The notes under the pieces were generated by a model. That model ran no database searches, was not told the DNA's origin, and saw nothing but the letters and a program-made list of their open reading frames with translations. The position numbers were made by a program, and so were the translations under genes. This document shows positions 5,879-12,802 of a stretch of 27,832 nt of DNA, piece by piece (positions within the stretch are counted from its first letter, which is position 1; the number at the start of each line of letters is the position of its first letter). The DNA is from Candidatus Collierbacteria bacterium CG_4_9_14_3_um_filter_43_16 (GTDB lineage: Bacteria > Patescibacteriota > Microgenomatia > UBA1400 > MFAQ01), in assembly GCA_002789895.1 (NCBI GenBank), contig PFUC01000004.1:1-27832 (forward strand), written 5' to 3'.

Positions 5879-7024
5879 TTACGGGACGATGGGACGAGAC
5901 CTGAGATTATCTTTGTTGGTAATTTGATCCAATATTTCCCAACGTTCTTTCTTAATACTGGCCGGAATGTCGTCCGGGAATAGTTTAGCGGAGACTGTGC
6001 CTGGACGAGGCGAGTATCTGGCGACAAAGGCAACCTTGAAGCCAACTTCTTTGACTAGATTCAGTGTGTCCCGAAAATCATCCTCAGTTTCCCCCGGAAA
6101 ACCAACGATAATATCCGTACCAAAAACTACGTCAGGAATTTTAACTTTTATCTGATTAATTAAATTGAGGAAGGATTCTCTGGTGTATCCTCTATTCATC
6201 AGTTTTAAGATCCGATTGCTGCCGGACTGAACTGGTAAATGAATGAAACGATCGATTTTGGGATTTTTAGCTATCTCATCAACCAACTCGTCCCAGAAGT
6301 CCCAGGGGTTACTAGTAAAAAAACTGATCTTTTGGATGCCGTTAATTTTGCTGATTTCTCTAAGCAAAGTGACAAAAGGTGGGGTGTCTTGTGGCTTGAA
6401 GTATTGAGACTGATTGGAAGGAAAAATGTCTGAGTTGAAGGTGTCTTTATCCATGAACATCTTCCGGAGGGCCACACCGACTTTTTCTAAGCCCCAAGAG
6501 TTCACATTTTGACCCAACAGAGTGATTTCGGTATAGCCTTCTCCGGCCAACCCTGCAACCTCCCGAACGATATCGTCAATTGGGCGAGAACGTTCCCGAC
6601 CTCTGGAAAATGGCACAATACAAAAGGTGCAAAAAGAATTACAACCTGAGGAAATGGAAATAAAGGCCTTGTCCTTTTCTTTTCTGATAGCTTTTTGATT
6701 GAAACCGACTTCACCAATAGGAAGAATTTCGTCGATCTGGGGCAGAAGTACTCTTATTTCTTTTTCATTGAAATGGAGCATGCAGCCGGTGAGAATTATC
6801 TTGGGTCTTTGTTTCCGCGCAAAAAACTTGTCGACATTGAGCAAAAAACCGGTGACACGGTCCTCGGCAGACTGGCGGACGGAACAAGTGTTGATGACGA
6901 TTTCATCGGCTACTTTCCAAGTATCGGCCTCGGCATATCCGCGGGAAAGATAATCACCAAGTATGCGCTCGGAGTCTGACTTGTTCGCTTGGCAACCAAA
7001 AGTGTTGATAAAGACCGACGGCAT
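5879..7024 (-). CDS. miaB: MiaB-type tRNA methylthiotransferase lacking a TRAM domain
   Basis: MiaB is a radical SAM enzyme that adds a methylthio group to i6A37 of tRNA. The N-terminal methylthiotransferase domain carries the three iron-sulphur cysteines (FGCQ at 10, NTCS near 47, TGCM near 81). The radical SAM triad is in SGCNSFCTFC, near residue 150. Later motifs such as LGQNVNSWG, HLPVQSGSNRILKLMNR and TDIIVGFPGET are intact. It has 381 aa against about 430-450 for most MiaB. The protein stops straight after the helix KKERWEILDQI, so the C-terminal tRNA-binding TRAM domain is absent. An extra stretch of about 35 residues follows LGQNVNSWG. MtaB and RimO are alternatives, but adjacency to miaA favours MiaB. 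It shares one base with the HU stop (TAATG). Confidence 0.88.
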   Translation of the reverse strand: MPSVFINTFGCQANKSDSERILGDYLSRGYAEADTWKVADEIVINTCSVRQSAEDRVTGFLLNVDKFFARKQRPKIILTGCMLHFNEKEIRVLLPQIDEILPIGEVGFNQKAIRKEKDKAFISISSGCNSFCTFCIVPFSRGRERSRPIDDIVREVAGLAGEGYTEITLLGQNVNSWGLEKVGVALRKMFMDKDTFNSDIFPSNQSQYFKPQDTPPFVTLLREISKINGIQKISFFTSNPWDFWDELVDEIAKNPKIDRFIHLPVQSGSNRILKLMNRGYTRESFLNLINQIKVKIPDVVFGTDIIVGFPGETEDDFRDTLNLVKEVGFKVAFVARYSPRPGTVSAKLFPDDIPASIKKERWEILDQITNKDNLRSRPIVP

Positions 7025-7299
7025 TAGGCAACTTTCTTTTTCAAAGGTTTACCAACATGAAAGTTGATAACCTTGTGGCCCTTGACTACTTGTCTCTTAG
7101 ACTCATTACCAAAAGGAACAACTTGTTTGTCCTCAACTTTGCCGATATAGAAAGTCCCAAAGCCAGAGATCACGACTTTTTCACCTTTGCCTAGCGCGGC
7201 AATTGATTCCTCAAAAAAGCTATCTACCGTTTCTTTAACGGCCTTCTTGGTTAAATGGACTTTCTTACTAACGATGTTGACAAGAGTTTGTTTGGTCAT
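7024..7299 (-). CDS. HU/IHF family DNA-binding protein
   Basis: The protein has 91 residues, the standard HU length. The N-terminal helical dimerisation part is MTKQTLVNIVSKKVHLTKKA; the signature GFGTFYIGK follows; then the DNA-binding arm and the closing strand INFHVGKPLKKKV. The arm sequence VEDKQVVPFGNESKRQ lacks the usual RxGRNPxTG motif, so the intercalating proline is not placed as in typical HU. GGAAAGAGA, seven bases before the ATG, is a good ribosome binding site. It heads the run HU-miaB-miaA-AI-2E. Confidence 0.88.
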   Translation of the reverse strand: MTKQTLVNIVSKKVHLTKKAVKETVDSFFEESIAALGKGEKVVISGFGTFYIGKVEDKQVVPFGNESKRQVVKGHKVINFHVGKPLKKKVA

Positions 7300-7355
7300 T
7301 TATTTCTCTTTCCGGGCAGAAAACTTAATAATAATTTAGCTGATGTTACCACCTA

Positions 7356-7361
7356 ATTATA
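7356..7361 (-). promoter_or_regulatory. Candidate -10 box for the HU-led operon
   Basis: TATAAT on the minus strand at 7361-7356, in the gap after the hydrolase gene, predicts a start near 7349 and a 50-base leader that includes the HU ribosome binding site. No clear -35 box was found. Confidence 0.45.
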
Positions 7362-7375
7362 CTACGCGCAAGGAG

Positions 7376-8248
7376 CTAACTGGCGATTTTTGAGTCGCGG
7401 GATTCATCGAAGACAAATTCGAGAGTGTCTGAGACTAGTTTGTCCTCAAGACCATTAAAATCGTGGTCTCCACCATCATAAATGACGATTCTCTTTCTTG
7501 GACAATCTGCCAACTGCTTTTCTAAAATGTCCATAGCTCGATGGACGTCCATGACAGGGTATATACCATCGTCGTTCGTACATGTAAAAGATAGAACTGG
7601 CTTATTAATGGAGTTAACTTTTTTCCATCCCAGAGTTTGATCACCGTAATTGAAAATGGCGGCTTCGGAATTGTCTCCAAACAGACTGATATAGGCGTTG
7701 GCGGTGAGTGTTTTGATTCCCCAAAGCAAGTGGTCTATTTCTTCTTTCCCTCGCCCTTCAGCAACTAACGCTTTTGCTTTTGACAACATAATGTTGTGAT
7801 CAATAATACCCTCTTTGTCATGAACCAAGCCTATCATATCCGAAGGGCTTAAAAATATAAAACCAGCTAAATCGATTGGCTTTCGATTGTAATACCAGTT
7901 GACAATTTTTGCCGGACCAAGACTACTAGCCTGCATCCAGATATTCTTATACCCAAGACTATTGGTGAAACCAAACCATGCGTCGATATCTAGTAATGAA
8001 TCTTCAAATAGCTCGGAAGTATACTCAGTACCTTTAGTTATTTTGTTTTTATATGATCTTGTTTCTGAGGCCAAGAACGAAACTCCTTCTGTGGGGAACC
8101 TATCTGACATTTCTCGATAGTATCCGAGATTATATATGTCTCCAGCCATGCCAGGAATATGCAAAATGATATGTTCCCTGTTAGGGGTTTCGAATAGTCT
8201 TCCACCAAGTTGTAACCCATCGGCAGTTTGAGCGTGGACTTCTTTCAT
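7376..8248 (-). CDS. Alpha/beta hydrolase-like protein
   Basis: The protein has 290 residues from the ATG at 8248-8246, five bases after the rny stop. A longer open frame begins at 8293 inside rny, but the internal ATG avoids the overlap and fits the first strand (VHAQTADGLQLGGRLF). Oxyanion-region LHIPGMAGD comes early. The nucleophile elbow is ASSLG with Ser109, a relaxed form of GxSxG. An acid candidate lies in TNDDGIYP (Asp226/227), and the histidine in GGDHDF (His262) completes the triad. It resembles the DUF1749-type hydrolases. The substrate is unknown. There is no signal peptide, so it should be cytoplasmic. It is probably co-transcribed with rny. Confidence 0.75.
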   Translation of the reverse strand: MKEVHAQTADGLQLGGRLFETPNREHIILHIPGMAGDIYNLGYYREMSDRFPTEGVSFLASETRSYKNKITKGTEYTSELFEDSLLDIDAWFGFTNSLGYKNIWMQASSLGPAKIVNWYYNRKPIDLAGFIFLSPSDMIGLVHDKEGIIDHNIMLSKAKALVAEGRGKEEIDHLLWGIKTLTANAYISLFGDNSEAAIFNYGDQTLGWKKVNSINKPVLSFTCTNDDGIYPVMDVHRAMDILEKQLADCPRKRIVIYDGGDHDFNGLEDKLVSDTLEFVFDESRDSKIAS

Positions 8249-8253
8249 ATTGT

Positions 8254-9807
8254 TTAACTGGCTATTTCGCTGGCACGGGTTTCGCGAATACAATTGACCT
8301 TGACTGTTCCTGGGAAAGTCATAGTGTCTCTGATTTCATCACGAATGGCTTGAGCCAGTACCGTCAATTGATCATCTCCTGCCTTGCTTGGGTTAACAAT
8401 GACCCTGATTTCTCTCCCGGCGGAAATAGCGTAGGCATCATCAACTTCAGGATGTTTCCTGGCAATTTCTTCGAGATGACGAATACGTTTGCCATATTCT
8501 TCGGTGTTTTCGTGGCGGGCACCGGGTCTGGAACCGGAAATAGCGTCGGCAATATAGACAATAACGGATTCGTTGGAAGTAAATTCTTCATCTTCGTGAT
8601 GCTGGGCCACACAATCGATAACGGTTTGAGGAATATTAAATTTCTTTAAAAATTGAACTCCGAGCTCGACATGATTACCCTCGCCTTCGATTATTTTGCC
8701 GATATCATGAAGGAGGCAGCCCATACGGACAGTGTCGACATTGGCACCAATTTCGTTCGCCATCTTAATACCTATTCTGGTTTCTTCCAAAGTGTGACTG
8801 ATCATATTTTGCCCATATGAGGTGCGGAATTTAAAGCGGCCCAGCATACCAATGATCTCGCGGTTCATGTTGTATACCCCGACAGCATGACAAAGCTTCT
8901 GGCCCTCAAGGAACATAATTTGCTCGACATCGCGTTTGGATCTCTCGAAGTACTCTTCAATACGGGCAGGGTGAATGCGGCCGTCTTTAATTAAATGAAT
9001 TAAAGTGAGACGAGCAATCTCCCGGCGAACAGGGTCGAAACTGCTTAGTTTAACTTCGTCTGGGGAATCATCCATGGAAACGTCACAGCCGGAGACTTTT
9101 TCAAAAATGCGAATATTCCGACCATCTTTGCCGATAATCCTACCTTTAGTTTCCTCATCCGGAATCGGAACAGTAGAGATGGTGTACTCGGCCACATAGT
9201 CTGTAGCCCCCGCCTTCATGGCATCCACCAAAATTTCTCTGGCTAGATCCTCACACTCTATCTTGGATTTTTCTTCGGCTTCTTTAATGGCTCTGGCTGC
9301 CTCTGCGGCGGAACGCTTTTCGACCTGAGCAATGAGCTCTTTTTTGGCTTGTTCGGTGGTTAATGAGGCAATCTTCTCCAGTTTTTCGACCATTGAATCG
9401 GCTTGTGAAGAGATTTTGGCTTTGAGTTCTTCAATTTGTGTGGTTTGGAGATCGAGATTCGCTTTCTCCTTTTTGAGTTGCTCTTCAATCGTCGAGTTAC
9501 TTTGCTGTTTTTGGGCTAGGTTTTTGGAGCGAACTTCGATTTCTTCCAGCTGAATTCGGGCATCTTTGATGGCCTGATCCTTAATCTTGAAGGCTTCGTC
9601 TTTGGCCGAGATAATGATTTCTCTGGCCTGAGACTGTGCTGTGGCCTGTGCGGAGGCAATGAGAGCGGCGGTATCTGGGGCAACTTTGGGGAGTTCCTGG
9701 TTATTAGTTTTTGATGGCTCAACAGGAGAAGATGGGACGGCTTTGGACTTGATTGAAGAAATAGAGCCTTTGAAAATATTGGACTTGAAAATGGATAGTA
9801 TAGACAT
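8254..9807 (-). CDS. rny: Ribonuclease Y without the usual N-terminal membrane anchor
   Basis: RNase Y is the endonuclease that starts mRNA decay in many bacteria. Residues about 45-200 form a long Ala/Glu/Lys-rich coiled coil. The KH domain has GRIIGKDGR at 222-230. The HD phosphohydrolase domain has His338 in SHTLEE and the metal-binding His367-Asp368 in LLHDIGK, followed by AQHHEDEE and the ADAISGSRPGAR motif. Length, 517 aa, is normal. The N-terminus MSILSIFKSNIFKGSISSIK is at most weakly amphipathic; the single transmembrane helix that normally starts RNase Y is not there. The enzyme may therefore be soluble or held by a peripheral helix. It ends five bases before the hydrolase gene. Confidence 0.95.
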   Translation of the reverse strand: MSILSIFKSNIFKGSISSIKSKAVPSSPVEPSKTNNQELPKVAPDTAALIASAQATAQSQAREIIISAKDEAFKIKDQAIKDARIQLEEIEVRSKNLAQKQQSNSTIEEQLKKEKANLDLQTTQIEELKAKISSQADSMVEKLEKIASLTTEQAKKELIAQVEKRSAAEAARAIKEAEEKSKIECEDLAREILVDAMKAGATDYVAEYTISTVPIPDEETKGRIIGKDGRNIRIFEKVSGCDVSMDDSPDEVKLSSFDPVRREIARLTLIHLIKDGRIHPARIEEYFERSKRDVEQIMFLEGQKLCHAVGVYNMNREIIGMLGRFKFRTSYGQNMISHTLEETRIGIKMANEIGANVDTVRMGCLLHDIGKIIEGEGNHVELGVQFLKKFNIPQTVIDCVAQHHEDEEFTSNESVIVYIADAISGSRPGARHENTEEYGKRIRHLEEIARKHPEVDDAYAISAGREIRVIVNPSKAGDDQLTVLAQAIRDEIRDTMTFPGTVKVNCIRETRASEIAS

Positions 9808-9972
9808 GGTTAAAAAAATTATTAACCTAATCTATGAGAAGTCAGCAAACACGCAAAATCAGTCGACTAGCGACCAGCCTGCCGGGTGGCGGGCTTTAGA
9901 GGGACTTTTTTATTTTGATTGAGATCGGACATTGCGTAATTTTGAATGACTAACATGATTAGTATCTGTATT
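9808..9972. other. Non-coding gap between recX and rny with a strong hairpin
   Basis: AGCCTGCC (9876-9883), a GGGT loop and GGCGGGCT (9888-9895) form an eight-pair stem with one wobble. On the plus strand T6 follows at 9906-9911, but there is no plus-strand gene to terminate. On the minus strand the hairpin would sit in the rny leader, about 70 bases before its ATG, or act as a weak recX end. A small inverted repeat ACTAA/TTAGT lies at 9946-9960. No clear promoter was found; a weak AATAAT box lies close to the rny start. Confidence 0.5.
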
Positions 9973-10452
9973 TTAGTCTTCCAAATAGCCCCCGTCAAAT
10001 GCACTTTTGACGGCACGGTTGGAATAGCCTCGTTGGTAGAGCTTGGAGATTAGTTTCCGGCGGTCAAGATGGGGAAATTTTTGAAGATACTGTCTGATGG
10101 AGGCGATTTCAGCTTCCAGTGGCGCGCTGGTGGCGAGAGCCTCTGCAACCGCTTCCTGAGATAATCCTAAGTATTTGAGCTTGAGGGAAATAATCCTAGA
10201 ACCATAATGTTTGGACAACTGCCGTCTAACAAAGGCTTCGGAGAGGTATTGGTCGTTTAGGTAACCACTTTTGGCTAAATCCTCGAGTATAGAGTCGATA
10301 ATGGGACCGGGGTTCGTAAATTTTTCTTTTTCGGCCCGCCGAAACAGTTTTTCGCGCAACTGGACCCGAAAATACGGTCTCGCAGTAAGAATCCTACCAG
10401 CATATTTGACGAGGGTTTGCCGTGAATTATTTTTCTGGCTGGATGCCGGCAT
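9973..10452 (-). CDS. recX: Recombination regulator RecX
   Basis: RecX binds RecA filaments and limits their growth. The 159-residue protein shows the three tandem three-helix repeats of the family: YAGRILTARPYFRVQLREKL near the start, then ILEDLAKSGYLNDQYLSEAFVRR, and at the end KLISKLYQRGYSNRAVKSAF. The ATG lies inside the last codons of recA (26-base overlap), preceded by AAAGG. The overlap and shared strand make co-expression with recA likely. Confidence 0.92.
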   Translation of the reverse strand: MPASSQKNNSRQTLVKYAGRILTARPYFRVQLREKLFRRAEKEKFTNPGPIIDSILEDLAKSGYLNDQYLSEAFVRRQLSKHYGSRIISLKLKYLGLSQEAVAEALATSAPLEAEIASIRQYLQKFPHLDRRKLISKLYQRGYSNRAVKSAFDGGYLED

Positions 10453-11488
10453 TGACCTTTTCCATAACTTGTTGCTTAATTTTCTCGATTACCTGGGGAC
10501 GCTCAGCCAGGGCAGTCTTCGCTGACTCCCGTCCTTGGGCAAGAGTTTCGCCATCGTACTTTATGAACGAACCAGCTTTTTCGAGCACGTTGTAAGCAAT
10601 GGCAGTGTCGATAAGGTCCCCTAGCTTACTGATACCGCCAACGTTGAGAACGTCGAATTCGGCAGTCCTAAAAGGCGAAGCGACTTTATTCTTCACTACT
10701 TTAGCACGGTGGCGGGAACCAATAATTTCGTCTCCCTCCTGAATATTACCGATTTTGCGCATGTCGATACGAATCGAAGCATAGAATTTGAGGGCTTTAC
10801 CACCGGTAGTAACTTCCGGATTACCAAACATGACACCTATTTTTTCGCGGAGCTGATTGGTAAAAATAACGATGCATTTGCTCTTGGAAATGGCACCGGT
10901 AATCTTTCTGAGGGCTTGGCTCATGAGTCTGGCCTGTAAACCCATGGAAGAATCCCCCATTTCACCCTCGATCTCAGACTTGGGAACTAAGGCGGCGACA
11001 GAATCAATGACTACGACATCCACACCGCCGGAACGGATAAGAGTTTCGGCAATCTCCAAGGCTTGCTCACCGTTGTCCGGCTGTGACAATAGAAGGCTGT
11101 CCAAATCAACTCCTATAGATTTGGCCCGACTAGGATCGACTGCATGCTCGGCGTCAAGAAAAGCGGCAATACCGCCCGCTTTTTGAGCTTCGGCGATGAC
11201 ATGAAGAGCTAAGGTGGTCTTACCTGAAGCTTCAGGACCATAAATCTCAATGATTCTGCCTTTGGGGAAACCGCCTACGCCTAAGGCTAAGTCTAAACTA
11301 ATAGAGCCTGAAGAGATAACAGGAATCTTTTCATCGACACGGTCGGAACCCATGTGCATAATGGCTCCTTCACCATACTGTTTGGTGATTTGTTGCATGG
11401 CAATTTTGACAGCAGTAAGGCGAGCGTTGTTATCTGTCGGCTTAGCGACTGACTTTCCTTCTTTAACTTTTTTGGATTTCTTTGGCAT
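10427..11488 (-). CDS. recA: Recombinase RecA
   Basis: RecA forms ATP-dependent filaments on single-stranded DNA for homologous recombination and SOS induction. Walker A GPEASGKT is at residues 84-91, Walker B VVVIDS at 158-163, and the L2 loop FTNQLREKIGVMFGNPEVTTGG at about 209-230 (named here by its ends). Length is 353 aa. The first 20 residues are a Lys-rich extension (PKKSKKVKEGK). The acidic C-terminal tail common in RecA is missing; it ends in GIQPEK. There is no obvious LexA box in the upstream region. Confidence 0.97.
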   Translation of the reverse strand: MPKKSKKVKEGKSVAKPTDNNARLTAVKIAMQQITKQYGEGAIMHMGSDRVDEKIPVISSGSISLDLALGVGGFPKGRIIEIYGPEASGKTTLALHVIAEAQKAGGIAAFLDAEHAVDPSRAKSIGVDLDSLLLSQPDNGEQALEIAETLIRSGGVDVVVIDSVAALVPKSEIEGEMGDSSMGLQARLMSQALRKITGAISKSKCIVIFTNQLREKIGVMFGNPEVTTGGKALKFYASIRIDMRKIGNIQEGDEIIGSRHRAKVVKNKVASPFRTAEFDVLNVGGISKLGDLIDTAIAYNVLEKAGSFIKYDGETLAQGRESAKTALAERPQVIEKIKQQVMEKVNAGIQPEK

Positions 11489-11517
11489 TTCCTTCGGGTA
11501 TTTATTAATCTAAAATC

Positions 11518-11545
11518 ATTATATCTATTTGGGTTATTTTCGCAA
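11518..11545 (-). promoter_or_regulatory. recA promoter
   Basis: The minus strand reads TTGCGA (11545-11540), 16 bases, then TATAAT (11523-11518). The predicted start near 11511 gives a leader of about 22 bases ending in GAAGGA just before the ATG. Confidence 0.6.
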
Positions 11546-11625
11546 TACCATCAATTTATCTTCTAGATGATTTGTCGGGAAAAGATCGCTTAGGTAAAGA
11601 CTAATTAGGTTGATTTTGTATTCTT

Positions 11626-11730
11626 TTATTTTCTGTAATTTTGTTTCCATCCGAACTTAATGGCTTCGTTATACCTCCCACTTTCACGAGTAAATATATT
11701 ATTACAATAATCACACCTTACGCTGATCAC
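11626..11730 (-). pseudogene. Short zinc-finger fragment with its own promoter, probably a gene relic
   Basis: The 34-residue reading frame starts at GTG (11730-11728). It contains CDYC followed by NNIFTRESGRYNEAIKFGWK. This resembles the first half of small treble-clef zinc fingers found beside HNH-type or recombinase-like proteins, in which GRxNEAxKxGW is normally followed by a second pair of cysteines. Here the frame ends at KQNYRK and no second CxxC occurs in any frame directly after it. A good promoter (11737-11765) starts transcription exactly at the GTG. It is either a decayed gene with a surviving promoter or a genuine micro-protein. A longer frame reaching 11856 crosses tRNA-Pro and is rejected. 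Confidence 0.5.
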
Positions 11731-11736
11731 AATATC

Positions 11737-11765
11737 ATTTACCCAAAATTTACCCGAAATGTCAA
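11737..11765 (-). promoter_or_regulatory. Promoter of the zinc-finger fragment
   Basis: TTGACA (11765-11760), 17 bases and GTAAAT (11742-11737), preceded by TGG. The predicted start is 11730, the G of the GTG codon. It is divergent from the tRNA promoter. Confidence 0.55.
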
Positions 11766-11772
11766 GCGGATG

Positions 11773-11781
11773 TGTTAAAAT
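11773..11781 (+). promoter_or_regulatory. Extended -10 promoter of tRNA-Pro
   Basis: TG-T-TAAAAT lies at 11773-11781. It predicts a start near 11788, three bases before the tRNA 5' end. Confidence 0.6.
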
Positions 11782-11790
11782 AGTCGAGCA

Positions 11791-11861
11791 CGGGGTGTAG
11801 TATAACGGTAGTATTCTACTATGGGGTAGTAGAGACCGGAGTTCAATTCTCCGCACCCCGA
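11791..11861 (+). tRNA. tRNA-Pro (anticodon GGG)
   Basis: A complete cloverleaf is present. The acceptor is CGGGGTG with CACCCCG (11854-11860). The D arm is GTAT/GTAT with two wobble pairs and the loop contains GG. The anticodon stem is CTACT/AGTAG with loop ATGGGGT, so the anticodon is GGG. The T arm is CGGAG/CTCCG with loop TTCAATT. The discriminator is A at 11861. The C1 start is typical of bacterial tRNA-Pro. CCA is not encoded, so it must be added by the CCA enzyme. Confidence 0.95.
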
Positions 11862-11900
11862 ATTATATGATAACGTTCGAAAACGGTCACGTTTCGGTTA

Positions 11901-11934
11901 AAAAAAGCTTGGTATATCAATACCGGGCTTTTTT
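11901..11934. terminator. Bidirectional terminator between tRNA-Pro and the Ig-like gene
   Basis: A 15-pair stem (11901-11915 with 11920-11934, two G-T wobbles, loop ATCA) begins with A6 and ends with T6. It therefore gives a U tail on both strands. It ends tRNA-Pro transcription on the plus strand and the Ig-like gene on the minus strand, five bases after its stop. Confidence 0.9.
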
Positions 11935-11939
11935 GAGAT

Positions 11940-12707
11940 TTAGCGAACGACTACGGGTGGCCCAATTGGTGTGGGAGTAACTTTTGCGGACTGAGTAATG
12001 ATAGATAGGGGGAGTGATTTCGAACTAGATCCGCCTCGATTATCACTGACATAGACCTTTAGATTGAAGAATCCAGATTGGATAGGAGTTCCAGAGATGT
12101 AACAGGTGATTTTGCCCCCGCTGACAGGAACTGAGCAAGGACCAGTTTTCAATCCAAAAGGTAATCCCGATATCGTCATGGTTAAAGCATCGCCAGAGTC
12201 GATATCAGAGGCATTCACCTTTGCATTGTACGATTTGTTTACATAACCAGTTGGTAGAGATGTGGTCTGGATAAGGGGAGGGTGATTGGTTGATGGTGTG
12301 GGGGTAGGAGTTCTTTTGGGAGTGGGTGTGGGTGTGGATTTACTTAGAGTTAGTTGTTTGACATAGAAGTAGGGTCCTTTCAGAATACCTGTAGCAATAA
12401 CTCGTTTGCCGACAAGTGGCTCCGCAAGAGATTTGGAAACCACCAAGGCGGTGCAAACACCTTTATCTCTAAGAATGCGATACCGGCCTTTTCCCTTGAC
12501 TGGAAGTGGAATTCCTACACATTGAGTCGTATCAGAATCACTTATCAGCTTGCCTATCAGAATTGAACCGTAAGAGGCGCGACTTTGATCGTTGAAGTTT
12601 CCAGTCTTTAGAAGTAGAGCGACGCCAAAAATAATAACCAGACCAATTAATAATAGGAGAGCAGAGAAAAGAGTCTTTTTATTCTGCTTTTTCATCTTTG
12701 TCTTCAT
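11940..12707 (-). CDS. Membrane-anchored exported protein with a Pro-Thr linker and an Ig-like domain
   Basis: The protein has 255 residues. Lys-rich residues 1-12 and a hydrophobic segment at about 13-34 (LFSALLLLIGLVIIFGVALLL) form a signal anchor. Residues about 45-122 make a small beta domain with two cysteines (TQCVG, KGVCT), possibly OB-like, including GKRVIATGILKG. A Pro-Thr linker (TPTPTPKRTPTPTP) leads to a putative Ig/cadherin-like domain (about 142-240) of the He_PIG type: PTGYVNKSYNAKV, ALTMTISGLPFGL, ISGTPIQSGFFNLKVYVSDN. A second PTP motif closes the protein. It probably faces the cell exterior. It is separated from the MEMO-CapA gene by 95 bases. A TAGAAT hexamer lies four bases before the ATG. 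Confidence 0.75.
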   Translation of the reverse strand: MKTKMKKQNKKTLFSALLLLIGLVIIFGVALLLKTGNFNDQSRASYGSILIGKLISDSDTTQCVGIPLPVKGKGRYRILRDKGVCTALVVSKSLAEPLVGKRVIATGILKGPYFYVKQLTLSKSTPTPTPKRTPTPTPSTNHPPLIQTTSLPTGYVNKSYNAKVNASDIDSGDALTMTISGLPFGLKTGPCSVPVSGGKITCYISGTPIQSGFFNLKVYVSDNRGGSSSKSLPLSIITQSAKVTPTPIGPPVVVR

Positions 12708-12802
12708 ATCTATTCTATGTGGTTATTAATAGCCAACCTAGTACTAAAATTTAGTGTAGACCTTTTGACATTTTTTGCAAGTGAGGCTCAAAATGGCGTA
12801 GT

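Noticed and set aside
5830..6045. A 71-codon frame overlapping the end of miaB
   Set aside because: It is a shadow frame of miaB and a repeat; it carries no TRAM-like sequence that would indicate a frameshifted C-terminus.
11626..11856. A 76-codon minus-strand frame covering the zinc-finger fragment and more
   Set aside because: Its first half is antisense to tRNA-Pro and has no promoter or start signal; only the part from GTG at 11730 is kept.
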